A model generated the notes under the pieces. That model was not told the origin of the DNA. It saw only the letters and a program-made list of their open reading frames with translations, and ran no database searches. A DNA stretch of 64,000 nt from Roseivivax sp. THAF197b (GTDB lineage Bacteria > Pseudomonadota > Alphaproteobacteria > Rhodobacterales > Rhodobacteraceae), in assembly GCF_009363255.1 (NCBI RefSeq), contig NZ_CP045318.1, positions 720,001 to 784,000 on the forward strand, written 5' to 3'. Made by a program: the position numbers and the translations under genes. Positions 33,490 to 41,144 of this stretch are shown piece by piece. The number at the start of each line of letters is the position of its first letter. Positions within the stretch are counted from its first letter, which is position 1.

Positions 33490-33990
33490 TCAGGCCGTGC
33501 CGTACGCCTCGGAGATGGCGATCTGCATCGCCTCGGCGGGTGTTTGGTTGCCCCAGACCATCAGCTGAAAGGCCGGATAGAGCCGTTCGGACGCCATGAC
33601 TGCGGCGCCGATCATCGTGTCGATCTGCTCGGGCACGGCCACCTGGCCGCCCGACAGCACCAGACCGTACTTGTAGACCATCAGCTTCTGATCGCCCCAA
33701 TAGGAGAAGCTGCCGGCCCAGCATTGATCGTTGGCGCGATTGAGCCCTTCGTAAAGCGCAGGCACCCGATCCTCCGGCGGCTCCATCTCGAACGTGCAGA
33801 TCAGGCGCAACGTCTCGTCGTAGCCGGACCAGGCCAACGTGACGGAATAGGTGCGCCATTGTCCCTCGACGGCCATGGCAATCTGGTCTTCACCGATCCG
33901 GTCGAAATCCCAGTCGTGATGCTCGGCCAGATGTTCGACGATGTCGATCGGATGAAGTTCTTCGGACATAAACGTCTCGGACACTGCCAT
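33490..33990 (-). CDS. YbjN domain-containing protein
   Basis: A 166-residue protein of the YbjN/type III secretion chaperone-like fold: HPIDIVEHLAEHHDWDFDRIGEDQIAMAVEGQWRTYSVTLAWSGYDETLRLICTFEMEPP, then NRANDQCWAGSFSYW and FQLMVWGNQTPAEAMQIAISEAYGTA. The family has unclear roles, with links to motility and stress in E. coli. The ATG at 33990 with GAGG ahead is used; an internal ATG at 33969 is a second choice. Confidence 0.85.
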   Translation of the reverse strand: MAVSETFMSEELHPIDIVEHLAEHHDWDFDRIGEDQIAMAVEGQWRTYSVTLAWSGYDETLRLICTFEMEPPEDRVPALYEGLNRANDQCWAGSFSYWGDQKLMVYKYGLVLSGGQVAVPEQIDTMIGAAVMASERLYPAFQLMVWGNQTPAEAMQIAISEAYGTA

Positions 33991-34349
33991 GGGCCACCTC
34001 ATGTGTTGTAGCGGAGGGGGCTGGCAGCGCCCCCTAGCGCTTGGTGCCTGCTCTAGAAGGGCGAAGGTTCTCGCCAACTCCTACGAGATATGGTGCCTGC
34101 GCCGACGCCCCCCTGTAAAGCGATATTTTCGGGTGACCGACAATAAGTTGTGGATGGCTTGCGGCAGCGCCCAAGATGGGGGCTGTGGATAAGTCCGAAA
34201 TCCACAGCGGAGACCCCGTCCCAGCGCGGCACTACGGCGCGGCATGCATGTGGCCCGCGCGGTGCGGATGCACTGGCCTTCGCGGCATATCTGCTCTATC
34301 TGCGCGATGCGCCCGTCACGCCCTATGGCGCGCCAGATCAGGAGACCCG
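33991..34349. other. Gene-free stretch between ybjN and ribBA
   Basis: No gene or clear RNA was seen in 359 bp. It holds a DnaA-box-like inverted repeat (described separately). No FMN-type riboswitch pattern was seen upstream of ribBA. Confidence 0.5.
34149..34208. promoter_or_regulatory. DnaA-box-like cluster and inverted repeat upstream of ribBA
   Basis: TGTGGATAA at 34184-34192 is a perfect DnaA box (complement of TTATCCACA). Two looser versions are TGTGGATGG (34149-34157) and AAATCCACA (34198-34206). GCTGTGGAT and ATCCACAGC (34182-34190, 34200-34208) also form a 9-bp inverted repeat. Confidence 0.45.
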
Positions 34350-35477
34350 ATGACCGATTACGAAGCCCCAGGCCCCGTCGAAGAAAACTGGCGCGACGCG
34401 ATCTCGTCCGTGGAGGAGATCATCGAGGAGGCGCGCAATGGCCGGATGTTCATCCTTGTCGATCACGAAGATCGCGAGAATGAAGGCGATCTTGTGATCC
34501 CGGCGCAGATGGCGACGCCCGATGCGATCAACTTCATGGCGACCCATGGGCGCGGCCTGATCTGCCTGTCGCTGACGCGCGACCGGATCGAGGAGCTGGG
34601 CCTTGAGCTGATGTCGTCGAACAATTCCTCGCGCCACGAGACGGCCTTCACCATCTCGATCGAGGCGCGCGAAGGCGTGACCACGGGCATCTCGGCCGCC
34701 GACCGTGCGCGCACAGTGGCAGTGGCCATCGACAGCGCCAAGGGGCCGCAGGATATCGCGACGCCGGGTCACGTCTTTCCGCTACGCGCGAAGGATGGCG
34801 GCGTATTGGTGCGGGCAGGCCATACCGAGGCCGCGGTCGATATCTCGCGGCTGGCGGGGCTGAACCCATCGGGCGTGATCTGCGAGATCATGAATGAAGA
34901 CGGCACCATGTCGCGTCTGCCCGAGCTCGTGGCTTTCGGCCAGCGCCACAACATCAAGATCGGCACCATCTCCGACCTGATCGCCTACCGGCGGCGTAAC
35001 GATAACCTCGTGCGGATGGAGAAGGAGCAGAGCGTCACCTCGGAATTCGGCGGTGAGTGGCAGATGCGGGTCTTCTCGGACAGCACCCATGGCGATGAGC
35101 ACATCGCGCTGGTCAAAGGCGACATCACCACGGACGCGCCGGTTCTCGTGCGGATGCACGCGCTCGATCCGATGCTCGACGTGGTGGGCACGGGCCCCGC
35201 GAAGCGCGCGGACGAATTTCGCGATGCGATGCGCATCGTCGCCGAAGAGGGGCGCGGCGCGGTGATCCTGTTGCGCGACACCTCGATGAAGATGGGCAAT
35301 ACGCAGGATGTGAGCCCCTCCACGTTGCGGCAATACGGGCTTGGCGCACAGATCCTGTCCTCGCTCGGTCTGTCGAAACTGATCCTTCTGACCAATTCGC
35401 CGACGCCCAAGGTCGTGGGCCTTGATGCCTACGGGCTCGAGATCGTCGGCACCCGCAAGATATCGGAGCTGGGCTGA
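34350..35477 (+). CDS. ribB: 3,4-dihydroxy-2-butanone 4-phosphate synthase with degenerate GTP cyclohydrolase II domain
   Basis: A 375-residue protein. Residues about 12-215 are Rib[64 protein letters not shown] and [19 protein letters not shown], all complete. It makes the four-carbon unit of riboflavin from ribulose 5-phosphate. Residues about 230-375 have the RibA fold, but the zinc-binding Cys (C...DPLGS...CDC type) are absent: the region reads [23 protein letters not shown] cyclohydrolase II activity is therefore unlikely. GGAG precedes the ATG at 34350. Operon with ribH and nusB. Confidence 0.92.
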   Translation: MTDYEAPGPVEENWRDAISSVEEIIEEARNGRMFILVDHEDRENEGDLVIPAQMATPDAINFMATHGRGLICLSLTRDRIEELGLELMSSNNSSRHETAFTISIEAREGVTTGISAADRARTVAVAIDSAKGPQDIATPGHVFPLRAKDGGVLVRAGHTEAAVDISRLAGLNPSGVICEIMNEDGTMSRLPELVAFGQRHNIKIGTISDLIAYRRRNDNLVRMEKEQSVTSEFGGEWQMRVFSDSTHGDEHIALVKGDITTDAPVLVRMHALDPMLDVVGTGPAKRADEFRDAMRIVAEEGRGAVILLRDTSMKMGNTQDVSPSTLRQYGLGAQILSSLGLSKLILLTNSPTPKVVGLDAYGLEIVGTRKISELG

Positions 35478-36028
35478 TGGCCATGAACGAGACGCATTAC
35501 ACCATCCCGCGCGGACAGGTCGACAAGCCCACCAAGGTGCTGATCGTCGTGGCGCCCTATTACCGGGACGTGGCCGACCAGTTGATCGCAGGCGCGCGCG
35601 CCGAGATCGAAGCCTGGGGGGCGGAGCACGACCTGATCGAGGTGCCGGGCGCGCTGGAAGTGCCGACCGCGATCGGCATGGCCGAACGCATGTCCAACTT
35701 CGACGCCTATGTGGCGCTCGGTTGTGTCATCCGGGGCGAGACCACGCATTACGAGACCGTGTGCAACGACAGCTCGCGCGGGATCACGCTTCTGGGCCTG
35801 CAGGGGCTGTGCATCGGCAACGGCATCCTGACCGTCGAGAACAAGGCGCAGGCGGATGCGCGGGCCGACGCCGAGGGGCAGAACAAGGGCGGGGGGGCTG
35901 CCGCGGCGGCCTTGCATCTTCTGGGCCTCGCTCGTAAGTGGGGCGCTTCGCGCAAGGGCGTGGGCTTCGTGCCCCAGCGCGACGAATACCAAGTTGCAGG
36001 CGACACCAAGGGCACGCCCAAAGCATGA
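35477..36028 (+). CDS. ribH: 6,7-dimethyl-8-ribityllumazine synthase
   Basis: A 183-residue lumazine synthase that joins the RibB product with 5-amino-6-ribitylaminouracil. Motifs: VLIVVAPYYRDVADQLIAGA, EVPGALEVPTAIGMAE, ALGCVIRGETTHYETVCNDSSRGI with the catalytic His, and GNGILTVENKAQADARA. The start shares one base with the ribBA stop (TGATG). The 25-residue tail (ARKWGASRKGVGFVPQRDEYQVAG) is somewhat longer than usual. Confidence 0.95.
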   Translation: MAMNETHYTIPRGQVDKPTKVLIVVAPYYRDVADQLIAGARAEIEAWGAEHDLIEVPGALEVPTAIGMAERMSNFDAYVALGCVIRGETTHYETVCNDSSRGITLLGLQGLCIGNGILTVENKAQADARADAEGQNKGGGAAAAALHLLGLARKWGASRKGVGFVPQRDEYQVAGDTKGTPKA

Positions 36029-36525
36029 CCGCACCCGAACAAAGCTCAGACCCGAAACGCGACGCGCGGCAGGCCCGCAAGATGGCCCGCTCGGCCGCCC
36101 GGCTCTATGCCGTGCAGGCCCTGTTCCAGATGGAACACTCGGAGCATTCCGCGGACCGGGTCCGTCAGGAATTCCTGAATTTCCGCTTCGGCGCCGAGAT
36201 TGAAGAGGGCGAGGAGATGATCGACGGCGATGTCGATCTCTTTCGCAAGATCCTCGACGATGCGGTGAACTGGCAGGCGCGGATCGACCAGATGACCGAC
36301 CGCGCGCTTGTGGCGAAATGGCCGATCACGCGGATCGATCCCACGCTGAGAGCACTCTTTCGCGCCGCGGGCTCCGAACTGGTGGCCTCGGACGTGCCGC
36401 CCAAGATCGTGATCGTCGAATACGTGGAGATCGCGCGCGATTTCTACCCCGAGGGCAAAGAGCCGAAATTCGTCAATGCCGTGCTCGATCACATCGCCCG
36501 CGAGGCCAAGCCAGACGCGTTCTAG
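36025..36525 (+). CDS. nusB: Transcription antitermination factor NusB
   Basis: A 166-residue NusB that binds boxA RNA with S10 in rRNA transcription. It has KMARSAARLYAVQALFQME near the start and the C-terminal FVNAVLDHIAREAKP. The middle has an acidic insert (FGAEIEEGEEMIDGDVDLFRKIL) typical of alphaproteobacterial NusB. Starts on the ribH stop (ATGA), giving the common ribBA-ribH-nusB order. Confidence 0.93.
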   Translation: MTAPEQSSDPKRDARQARKMARSAARLYAVQALFQMEHSEHSADRVRQEFLNFRFGAEIEEGEEMIDGDVDLFRKILDDAVNWQARIDQMTDRALVAKWPITRIDPTLRALFRAAGSELVASDVPPKIVIVEYVEIARDFYPEGKEPKFVNAVLDHIAREAKPDAF

Positions 36526-36612
36526 GCGGATCCCGGCCAAGACGGCTTTGCCGGGCGGCGGCTTCGCGCTATCTTCCTCATGAAACCCACCGCGTTTTGG
36601 AAGGAGGGCGTC

Positions 36613-36930
36613 ATGCCCAGCCTCGTCAAATTCTTCATTCGCCACGCTCTTATCGGTTTTGCGATCTCGGCGGTCTTCGTCGCAGCGCTGATCTGGCAGA
36701 ACGTCATGGGCCTTGGCCATCTGATGACGCGGAACGTCGAAGGCGTCTTGGCCGCAGGTCTGTTGTGGTTCTTCCTCGGGACCATTTTCGGCGGCGCCCA
36801 GACCGGAATCGCGCTGTTCCTGATGCATGAGGACAAGGATCGCGACGACGATGACGATGATCCGCAGGGCGGTCAGCGTATCCCGGTGCATGTGCCGGTG
36901 GAGGCGTCCTCGCGCCGCCGTCACCTCTGA
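36613..36930 (+). CDS. Small membrane protein, two predicted membrane segments
   Basis: 105 residues from the ATG at 36613, preceded by AAGGAGG. Membrane segments are HALIGFAISAVFVAALIWQNV and GVLAAGLLWFFLGTIFGGAQTGIALFLM. The cytoplasmic tail has an aspartate run (DKDRDDDDDDPQ) followed by RIPVHVPVEASSRRR. I do not recognise a domain. It follows nusB by 87 bp and ends before a strong terminator, so it may be the last gene of the rib-nusB unit. Confidence 0.75.
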   Translation: MPSLVKFFIRHALIGFAISAVFVAALIWQNVMGLGHLMTRNVEGVLAAGLLWFFLGTIFGGAQTGIALFLMHEDKDRDDDDDDPQGGQRIPVHVPVEASSRRRHL

Positions 36931-36952
36931 GCCAGCGATCCGACCAGACATC

Positions 36953-36991
36953 AAAAAGCCCCGTCCGCATCGCTGCGCACGGGGCTTTTTC
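36953..36991 (+). terminator. Terminator after the small membrane-protein gene
   Basis: AAAAAGCCCCGT pairs with ACGGGGCTTTTT, loop of about 14 bases, then a T run. Works in both directions in principle. Confidence 0.92.
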
Positions 36992-37035
36992 TAGGCGGCG
37001 GGACCACCACAACCGTGGGGTTATCTCATTCCCGA

Positions 37036-37200
37036 GGACCTGTATATACAGGTGGGCGCCAGGTAATCAGACCAGGGCCTGAACAGAGCCAGCTCCCTCG
37101 GAATTGCTTAAGGCCACCGGAATGCAACCGTTCACGAGAAGGGCAGTACCCGCCTGACCCCGAGCTAAGCCGCTGACGGCTCCGCGACAAGGGGCGCGCG
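37036..37200 (+). ncRNA. Candidate structured non-coding RNA (strand and identity uncertain)
   Basis: About 165 bases between two convergent genes without a plausible reading frame. By eye on the plus strand, CGG-AA-UUGC (from about 37108) pairs with GCAA-CCG, enclosing UUAAGGCCACCGGAAU, and outer GGU-AAU-CAG can pair with CUG-ACC. This gives a rod with internal bubbles that recalls 6S RNA, but I could not confirm the family. A perfect palindrome at 37038-37053 sits at the 5' end of this orientation, and a strong terminator precedes it. Confidence 0.3.
37038..37053. promoter_or_regulatory. 16-bp perfect palindrome with TATATA core
   Basis: ACCTGTATATACAGGT, identical on both strands. The ends resemble a lux box, but that is 20 bp. 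TATATA may serve as a -10 element in either direction for a nearby RNA. Confidence 0.45.
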
Positions 37201-37211
37201 CGGAAATTCCG

Positions 37212-37589
37212 TTATGTCGCAGGTTCGGAGATCTCGATGAGGTTGCCATCGGGGTCGCGCAGATAGATCGACCGGATCGGTCCCGTGGCGCCCGTGCGCG
37301 GAACAGGCCCTTCGAACCAGGTGAGCCCGGCTTGCTTCAAGCGCGCCATGACGTCGTTGAGCGGGCTGTCGGCAAGAAAGCAGAGGTCGAGCGCACCGGG
37401 CGCGGGCGTCGCGGCATGGGGCACGATTTCCTGACCTGCAATATGGATATTGATCTTCTGGCTCCCGAAATGCAGCGCGCGGCGGCCGTCGCCGAACTGC
37501 TCAAGCCTGCAGCCCAGCGTCGTGTAGAAGGCGATGCAGGCCTCCGCATCGCGGGTGGTCAGCACGATATGATCTATGGCCCGTAGCAT
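37212..37589 (-). CDS. VOC family protein (glyoxalase/dioxygenase fold)
   Basis: A 125-residue single VOC domain: MLRAIDHIVLTTRDAEACIAFYTTLGCRLEQFGDGRRALHFGSQKINIH, PGALDLCFLADSPLNDVMARLKQAGL, and RSIYLRDPDGNLIEISEPAT. Metal-ligand positions His (IDHIVLT), His or Glu and Glu (LIEIS) appear kept, so a metal site is likely. Members include glyoxalases, isomerases and dioxygenases. It starts 7 bp after the ClpP-like gene, in one operon. Confidence 0.88.
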   Translation of the reverse strand: MLRAIDHIVLTTRDAEACIAFYTTLGCRLEQFGDGRRALHFGSQKINIHIAGQEIVPHAATPAPGALDLCFLADSPLNDVMARLKQAGLTWFEGPVPRTGATGPIRSIYLRDPDGNLIEISEPAT

Positions 37590-37595
37590 CCGCGC

Positions 37596-38333
37596 TTACT
37601 CCGTCTCGAAGCCGTAGCGCCGGATTTCTTCAGGAAGCAGCACGTAGATCTCATCGGGCGGCGTGCCGAGGGCGTGTTGCATGACCAGCGGGTCGATGCC
37701 CATCTCGTCGAGATAGGTCATGACCTCGCCTTGCCCGCGCTGGATATCCTCGACCGCGACAAAGGCGGGCAGGATCGTGGATTTGCCGAAATAATGCTGG
37801 TGCACGCCCAGCGACGCGCCCTCTTCGAGCTGCCGCGTCGTGCCACCTGCAAAAAGATAGGGGCAGGCGGAGTAGCAATATTCGCCCGACAGCATCTTCG
37901 TCCCGATGCCCTGGTTGCGCAGATGCCGCCCAAGGCGAAGCGCATCGGCCACCGAACCTCCGGGCGATTGCAGCACGAGCGTCTCCGGCGCCGGTTGCAC
38001 CTCGGAAAGCCGTTCGGCGATGCGTTCGGCATCGCCCGGGGCAATGCCTCCTTCGAGTCGCCATTCCGCGCCTTCGACCTCGGTCAGGGTAAGCCGCTCG
38101 GGCAGGGCGCCCGGATCGCGCACCGGGTTGAGGTCGGGCGTGACGCGGTCCGGATCGAAGGTGCGCCGCTGATCGCCTGGGCGCACGGGTTCCGTCAGGG
38201 CAGGCGCGCCGGGGCCGAAGCTCGGCAGCCGAAAGCCCCCGTCGGCCATGTCGCCCGCGACGAGCGCACCGCCGATCACAAGCTGGAAGGCCAGCACGCC
38301 CTTGAGCGCGCGGGAGATGTTGATGCCGCTCAC
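37596..38333 (-). CDS. ClpP/crotonase-like membrane-anchored protein (COG3904 type)
   Basis: A 245-residue protein. An N-terminal hydrophobic segment (about residues 8-27) anchors or exports it. From about residue 80 it has the ClpP-like fold: ETLVLQSPGGSVADALRLGRHLRNQGIGTKMLSGEYCYSACPYLFAGGTTRQLEEGASLGVHQHYF. SGEYCYSACPYLF holds the likely serine nucleophile and GVHQHYF the His; the third residue is not clear. COG3904 proteins are periplasmic and uncharacterised. It uses a GTG that overlaps the stop of the membrane coiled-coil gene, so the two are translationally coupled. Confidence 0.78.
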   Translation of the reverse strand: MSGINISRALKGVLAFQLVIGGALVAGDMADGGFRLPSFGPGAPALTEPVRPGDQRRTFDPDRVTPDLNPVRDPGALPERLTLTEVEGAEWRLEGGIAPGDAERIAERLSEVQPAPETLVLQSPGGSVADALRLGRHLRNQGIGTKMLSGEYCYSACPYLFAGGTTRQLEEGASLGVHQHYFGKSTILPAFVAVEDIQRGQGEVMTYLDEMGIDPLVMQHALGTPPDEIYVLLPEEIRRYGFETE

Positions 38334-39655
38334 GAGGCCCCCCGCCGGATGGGGGAGACGGGGCGGTTGTCCTCGGCCTCCTGCGGCAGGGCTGCGGCCT
38401 CATGGGAGGTTGCAGCATCCGCATCCGCCTCGACCGCGCGGAAGGCGGCCATTGCCGCGCGCAGCTCCGCCAGTGTCATCGTATCGGCCAAATCCGCGCC
38501 TTCGCGCCCGTCGCGGATCGCGCCCTGCGTGACGGCGAGGATCAGGACCAGCACCGCGGGCAGAAGGTCGATGGCGATGGCGCCCGCCCAGGAGGGCACG
38601 AAATTGCGCGCATAGAGGATGACCGCATCGGCGGAGGAGATGGGCGTATACGTGACCTCGGAGGCAGGCGTGAGAGCGATGACGCTTTGTGCCGCGCGTT
38701 CCAGCGTTTCGGCCCGGCTGGCAAGCACTTCGAGGACGGATGTGATCGTGGCCGCCTGATCGCCACGGCTTTGCTCGGTCCGGCCGTCGAGTTCTGGCAG
38801 CACGACGGAGGCGGCGAGATCCTGTGCGGCGCGCTCTACCAGCGTGGCCACGGACAATTGCCGGAGCTGCGTGATGAGGCCCTGCAGGTTCACCGCGGCC
38901 TCCGAGAATTCGACCGAGCGCGCCTCGACGGGGCCCGGCTCCACCGTCAGGGCGCGCATCCGGCTCAGGATGCCGTTGCCCTCGGCGAAGGCCTGCTCGA
39001 CGCGCGGGGTCTGCTCGGCGATCTGGGTCTCCAGAGCCTGCAACTCGGCAGCTTTCTGGCGGAGAACGCGGAACACGGCGCCGCGGCCCGCAAGGCCCGA
39101 CAGCGTGCCCTGCGCCTCCTGCTCCGACAAATCCTCGAAGCTTTGGCGCACGCGGGCCACGTCGCGTTCGAGCGATTGCGCCGAGAGCGCGATCTCATGC
39201 GCGCGCTCCAGGCTCGACTGGTAATCCTGCACGGTCTTGGCGAGGTGCTGCTCCACCGCGGCGGAACCGGCGAGCGCCGCGGCATTCAGCCACGACGACA
39301 TCGCCACGATGGCGAGCGAGCCGAGCCCCATTGCGCCCAGAAGACCCGCGCGGGAGCGTGCCGAGCGCATGACCGGGAACAGCCGCAGAAGATACGACCA
39401 GAAGACGAAGATGCCGACGGACACGGCGACCGAATAGGCGATCGCGGCAAAGACGGACATCGCGCCATTGTCGTCGAGAAGCGAGGACACGCCGAGATAG
39501 GTGTAGATGCCGGACGCCACGGCCAGCACACCGAGCGCACTGCCCGAGAAGCTTTCAAGCCAGTGCACATGGCCCTGCAACTCGCGCGCATGGGTGATCC
39601 CCCGCTGATCCGAGGTGACGGGCCGGGCCGTCTCTTGCTGGGTCTCGTTGGCCAT
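38330..39655 (-). CDS. Membrane protein with long coiled coil, function unknown
   Basis: A 441-residue protein with about four membrane segments: LGVLAVASGIYTYLGVSSLL, VFAAIAYSVAVSVGIFVFWSYLL, GLLGAMGLGSLAIVAMSSWL and, near the end, AIAIDLLPAVLVLILAVTQ. Between the third and fourth is a 200-residue helical region with heptads (LERAHEIALSAQSLERDVARVRQSFEDLSEQ and beyond), probably a periplasmic or cytoplasmic coiled coil. The C-terminal tail is acidic. I do not recognise a family. It is coupled to a ClpP-like gene and a VOC gene downstream, and divergent from mmcB. Confidence 0.72.
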   Translation of the reverse strand: MANETQQETARPVTSDQRGITHARELQGHVHWLESFSGSALGVLAVASGIYTYLGVSSLLDDNGAMSVFAAIAYSVAVSVGIFVFWSYLLRLFPVMRSARSRAGLLGAMGLGSLAIVAMSSWLNAAALAGSAAVEQHLAKTVQDYQSSLERAHEIALSAQSLERDVARVRQSFEDLSEQEAQGTLSGLAGRGAVFRVLRQKAAELQALETQIAEQTPRVEQAFAEGNGILSRMRALTVEPGPVEARSVEFSEAAVNLQGLITQLRQLSVATLVERAAQDLAASVVLPELDGRTEQSRGDQAATITSVLEVLASRAETLERAAQSVIALTPASEVTYTPISSADAVILYARNFVPSWAGAIAIDLLPAVLVLILAVTQGAIRDGREGADLADTMTLAELRAAMAAFRAVEADADAATSHEAAALPQEAEDNRPVSPIRRGAS

Positions 39656-39739
39656 TGGGGAGGTCCTTCGCGCTGGGGCAACGGCGCGAAGGTATAGGGT
39701 GCGCGCGCCCACCGGAAGGGCTTGCCGAAAAAGTGACCC

Positions 39740-39768
39740 TTGGCATGTTCACGAATTGTTCGTAAATT
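39740..39768 (+). promoter_or_regulatory. mmcB promoter with LexA operator in the spacer
   Basis: TTGGCA (39740-39745) and TAAATT (39763-39768) are spaced 17 bp. GTTCACGAATTGTTC at 39747-39761 fills the spacer and fits the alphaproteobacterial LexA box GTTC-N7-GTTC exactly. The predicted start of transcription falls at about the ATG at 39775, so the message may be leaderless. Confidence 0.8.
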
Positions 39769-39774
39769 GCGGGC

Positions 39775-40245
39775 ATGAGTCTCGTCGATTTGCCCAACCT
39801 GATGCCCGGCCAGCTTCTGGCGCGCGGCGTGTCGCGCCATCTGACCCATGCGCATGGCTTTTCCTGCATCGAGGAATTCGTGCCGGAGCGGGGGCGCCGG
39901 GTCGATGTCATGGCGCTGGGCGCGAAGGGCGAAATCTGGGTCGTCGAATGCAAATCCTCGCGCGCCGATTTCATGTCGGACGGCAAGTGGCAGGGATATC
40001 TCGACTGGTGCGACCGCTATTTCTGGGCGGTCGATCAGGATTTCCCGACGGACCTCCTACCCGAGGAGACCGGCCTCATCATCGCGGATGCCTATGATGC
40101 GGAAATCGTGCGCATGGCGCCCGAGCACAAGCTTGCAGGGGCACGGCGCAACGTCCTGATCCGCAAATACGCGCGCCACGCTGCCTTGAGGCTGCAGGCG
40201 GCGCGCGATCCCGATGCGGGGCTCAGCGCTTTGTCTTGGAACTGA
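39775..40245 (+). CDS. mmcB: DNA repair protein MmcB family
   Basis: A 156-residue nuclease-like protein. It matches the MmcB family over its length: LARGVSRHLTHAHGFSCIEEFVPERGRRVDVMALGAKGEIWVVECKSSRADFMSDGKWQGYLDWCDRYFWAV. The E...D...EcK pattern (RRVDVMAL, VVECKSS) is like the PD-(D/E)xK nuclease core. In Caulobacter mmcB is under LexA or SOS control and helps resist mitomycin C. Here a LexA box lies in its promoter. No ribosome site is visible. It overlaps the end of a DUF6324 gene by 23 bp. Confidence 0.9.
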   Translation: MSLVDLPNLMPGQLLARGVSRHLTHAHGFSCIEEFVPERGRRVDVMALGAKGEIWVVECKSSRADFMSDGKWQGYLDWCDRYFWAVDQDFPTDLLPEETGLIIADAYDAEIVRMAPEHKLAGARRNVLIRKYARHAALRLQAARDPDAGLSALSWN

Positions 40246-40423
40246 GTTTCTGCGCGGCCTGCACGGCGGCGCGGATTTCCTCTGCGATGTCCTCGGCCTC
40301 GTCGGGCGAGAAATCCATCGGAATTTCCAACCCGTCGGCGGTCACGAACAGGCGCACCATCCCCTGATCGGTGGGGCCGATCTGAAGATTGGCCTCGATG
40401 TCGCGTTCGTCGTTGATACCCAT
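40223..40423 (-). CDS. DUF6324 family protein
   Basis: A 66-residue protein: MGINDERDIEANLQIGPTDQGMVRLFVTADGLEIPMDFSPDEAEDIAEEIRAAVQAAQKLSSKTKR. It has the pattern of DUF6324, a small family restricted to alphaproteobacteria, with a beta-sheet first half and an acidic helical second half. Function unknown. Convergent with mmcB; the last 23 bp overlap. Confidence 0.8.
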   Translation of the reverse strand: MGINDERDIEANLQIGPTDQGMVRLFVTADGLEIPMDFSPDEAEDIAEEIRAAVQAAQKLSSKTKR

Positions 40424-40530
40424 GCTGCGGTCCTCGTCCTTGCGTCGGCGCCTCGGATGCCCCGGTGATCCGCCGGGAGTTACGAGGAGAGGGATTGAAA
40501 ATCAAGGCGGTGGCGCGCCATCCTTGGGGC

Positions 40531-41013
40531 ATGGTTATCACGTTGCGCGCTTTCACGAGCGCCGATCTCGAATGGGTATGCGACTGTCACGGCACGCTCT
40601 ACGCGCAGGCGGAAGGGTTCGATGACAGCTTCGGCGCGCTGGTGCGGCAGATCCTCACGGATTTCGTGGCCGAACACGACGCGGACTTCGAACGCGGCTT
40701 CATTGCCGTGGATGGCGAGGGCAGGCGGCTGGGATCGATCTTCTGCGTGCGCCACGATGCCGAGACCGCGAAACTGCGCTTGTTCCTGCTGGTGCCCGAG
40801 GCGCGTGGCCGAGGTATCGGGCGGCAGCTTCTGGAGGCCTGCACCGATTACGCGCGCGATTGCGGCTATCGCAGGATGACGCTCTGGACCCATGAAAGCC
40901 ACCGGGCGGCATGTGCGCTTTATGCGCGCTCGGGCTGGTCGTTGCTGGGGTCGAAGGATGTCGTGAGTTTCGGCCAGCCGCTTGTGGAGCAGCATTGGGA
41001 AAGGCCTCTTTGA
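40531..41013 (+). CDS. GNAT family N-acetyltransferase
   Basis: A 160-residue acetyltransferase using acetyl-CoA. The GNAT core is visible: MVITLRAFTSADLEWVCDCHGTLYAQ, FIAVDGEGRRLGSIFCV, LFLLVPEARGRGIGRQLLEACTDYAR (the RGxGxG acetyl-CoA site) and ESHRAACALYARSGWSLL. The substrate is unknown. The ATG at 40531 gives the usual family N-terminus, although its ribosome site is poor and an upstream extension is possible. It lies just before tRNA-His. Confidence 0.85.
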   Translation: MVITLRAFTSADLEWVCDCHGTLYAQAEGFDDSFGALVRQILTDFVAEHDADFERGFIAVDGEGRRLGSIFCVRHDAETAKLRLFLLVPEARGRGIGRQLLEACTDYARDCGYRRMTLWTHESHRAACALYARSGWSLLGSKDVVSFGQPLVEQHWERPL

Positions 41014-41067
41014 GCGGCCAATCGGGGCTTGCAATGCCGGGGATGGGGCGATATTTCCCGCGCCAGT

Positions 41068-41144
41068 GCCGCCTTAGCTCAGTAGGTTAGAGCGCTAGAT
41101 TGTGGATCTAGAGGTCCCCCGTTCGAGCCGGGGAGGCGGTACCA
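41068..41144 (+). tRNA. tRNA-His (anticodon GTG), without G-1 and with A73
   Basis: 77 nt with encoded CCA. Acceptor GCCGCCT pairs with AGGCGGT (one G-T). The D arm GCTC...GAGC, the anticodon loop TTGTGGA and the T arm CCCCG-TTCGAGC-CGGGG are complete. The base before the acceptor is T, and the discriminator is A. Most bacteria have G-1 and C73; loss of both is known in an alphaproteobacterial group. Confidence 0.96.

Noticed and set aside
34011..34349. FMN riboswitch upstream of ribBA
   Set aside because: None of the conserved FMN-aptamer segments could be found.
37038..37053. Lux box
   Set aside because: The ends ACCTGTA/TACAGGT fit, but a lux box is 20 bp and no luxR or luxI gene or target gene is near. 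Kept only as a palindrome.
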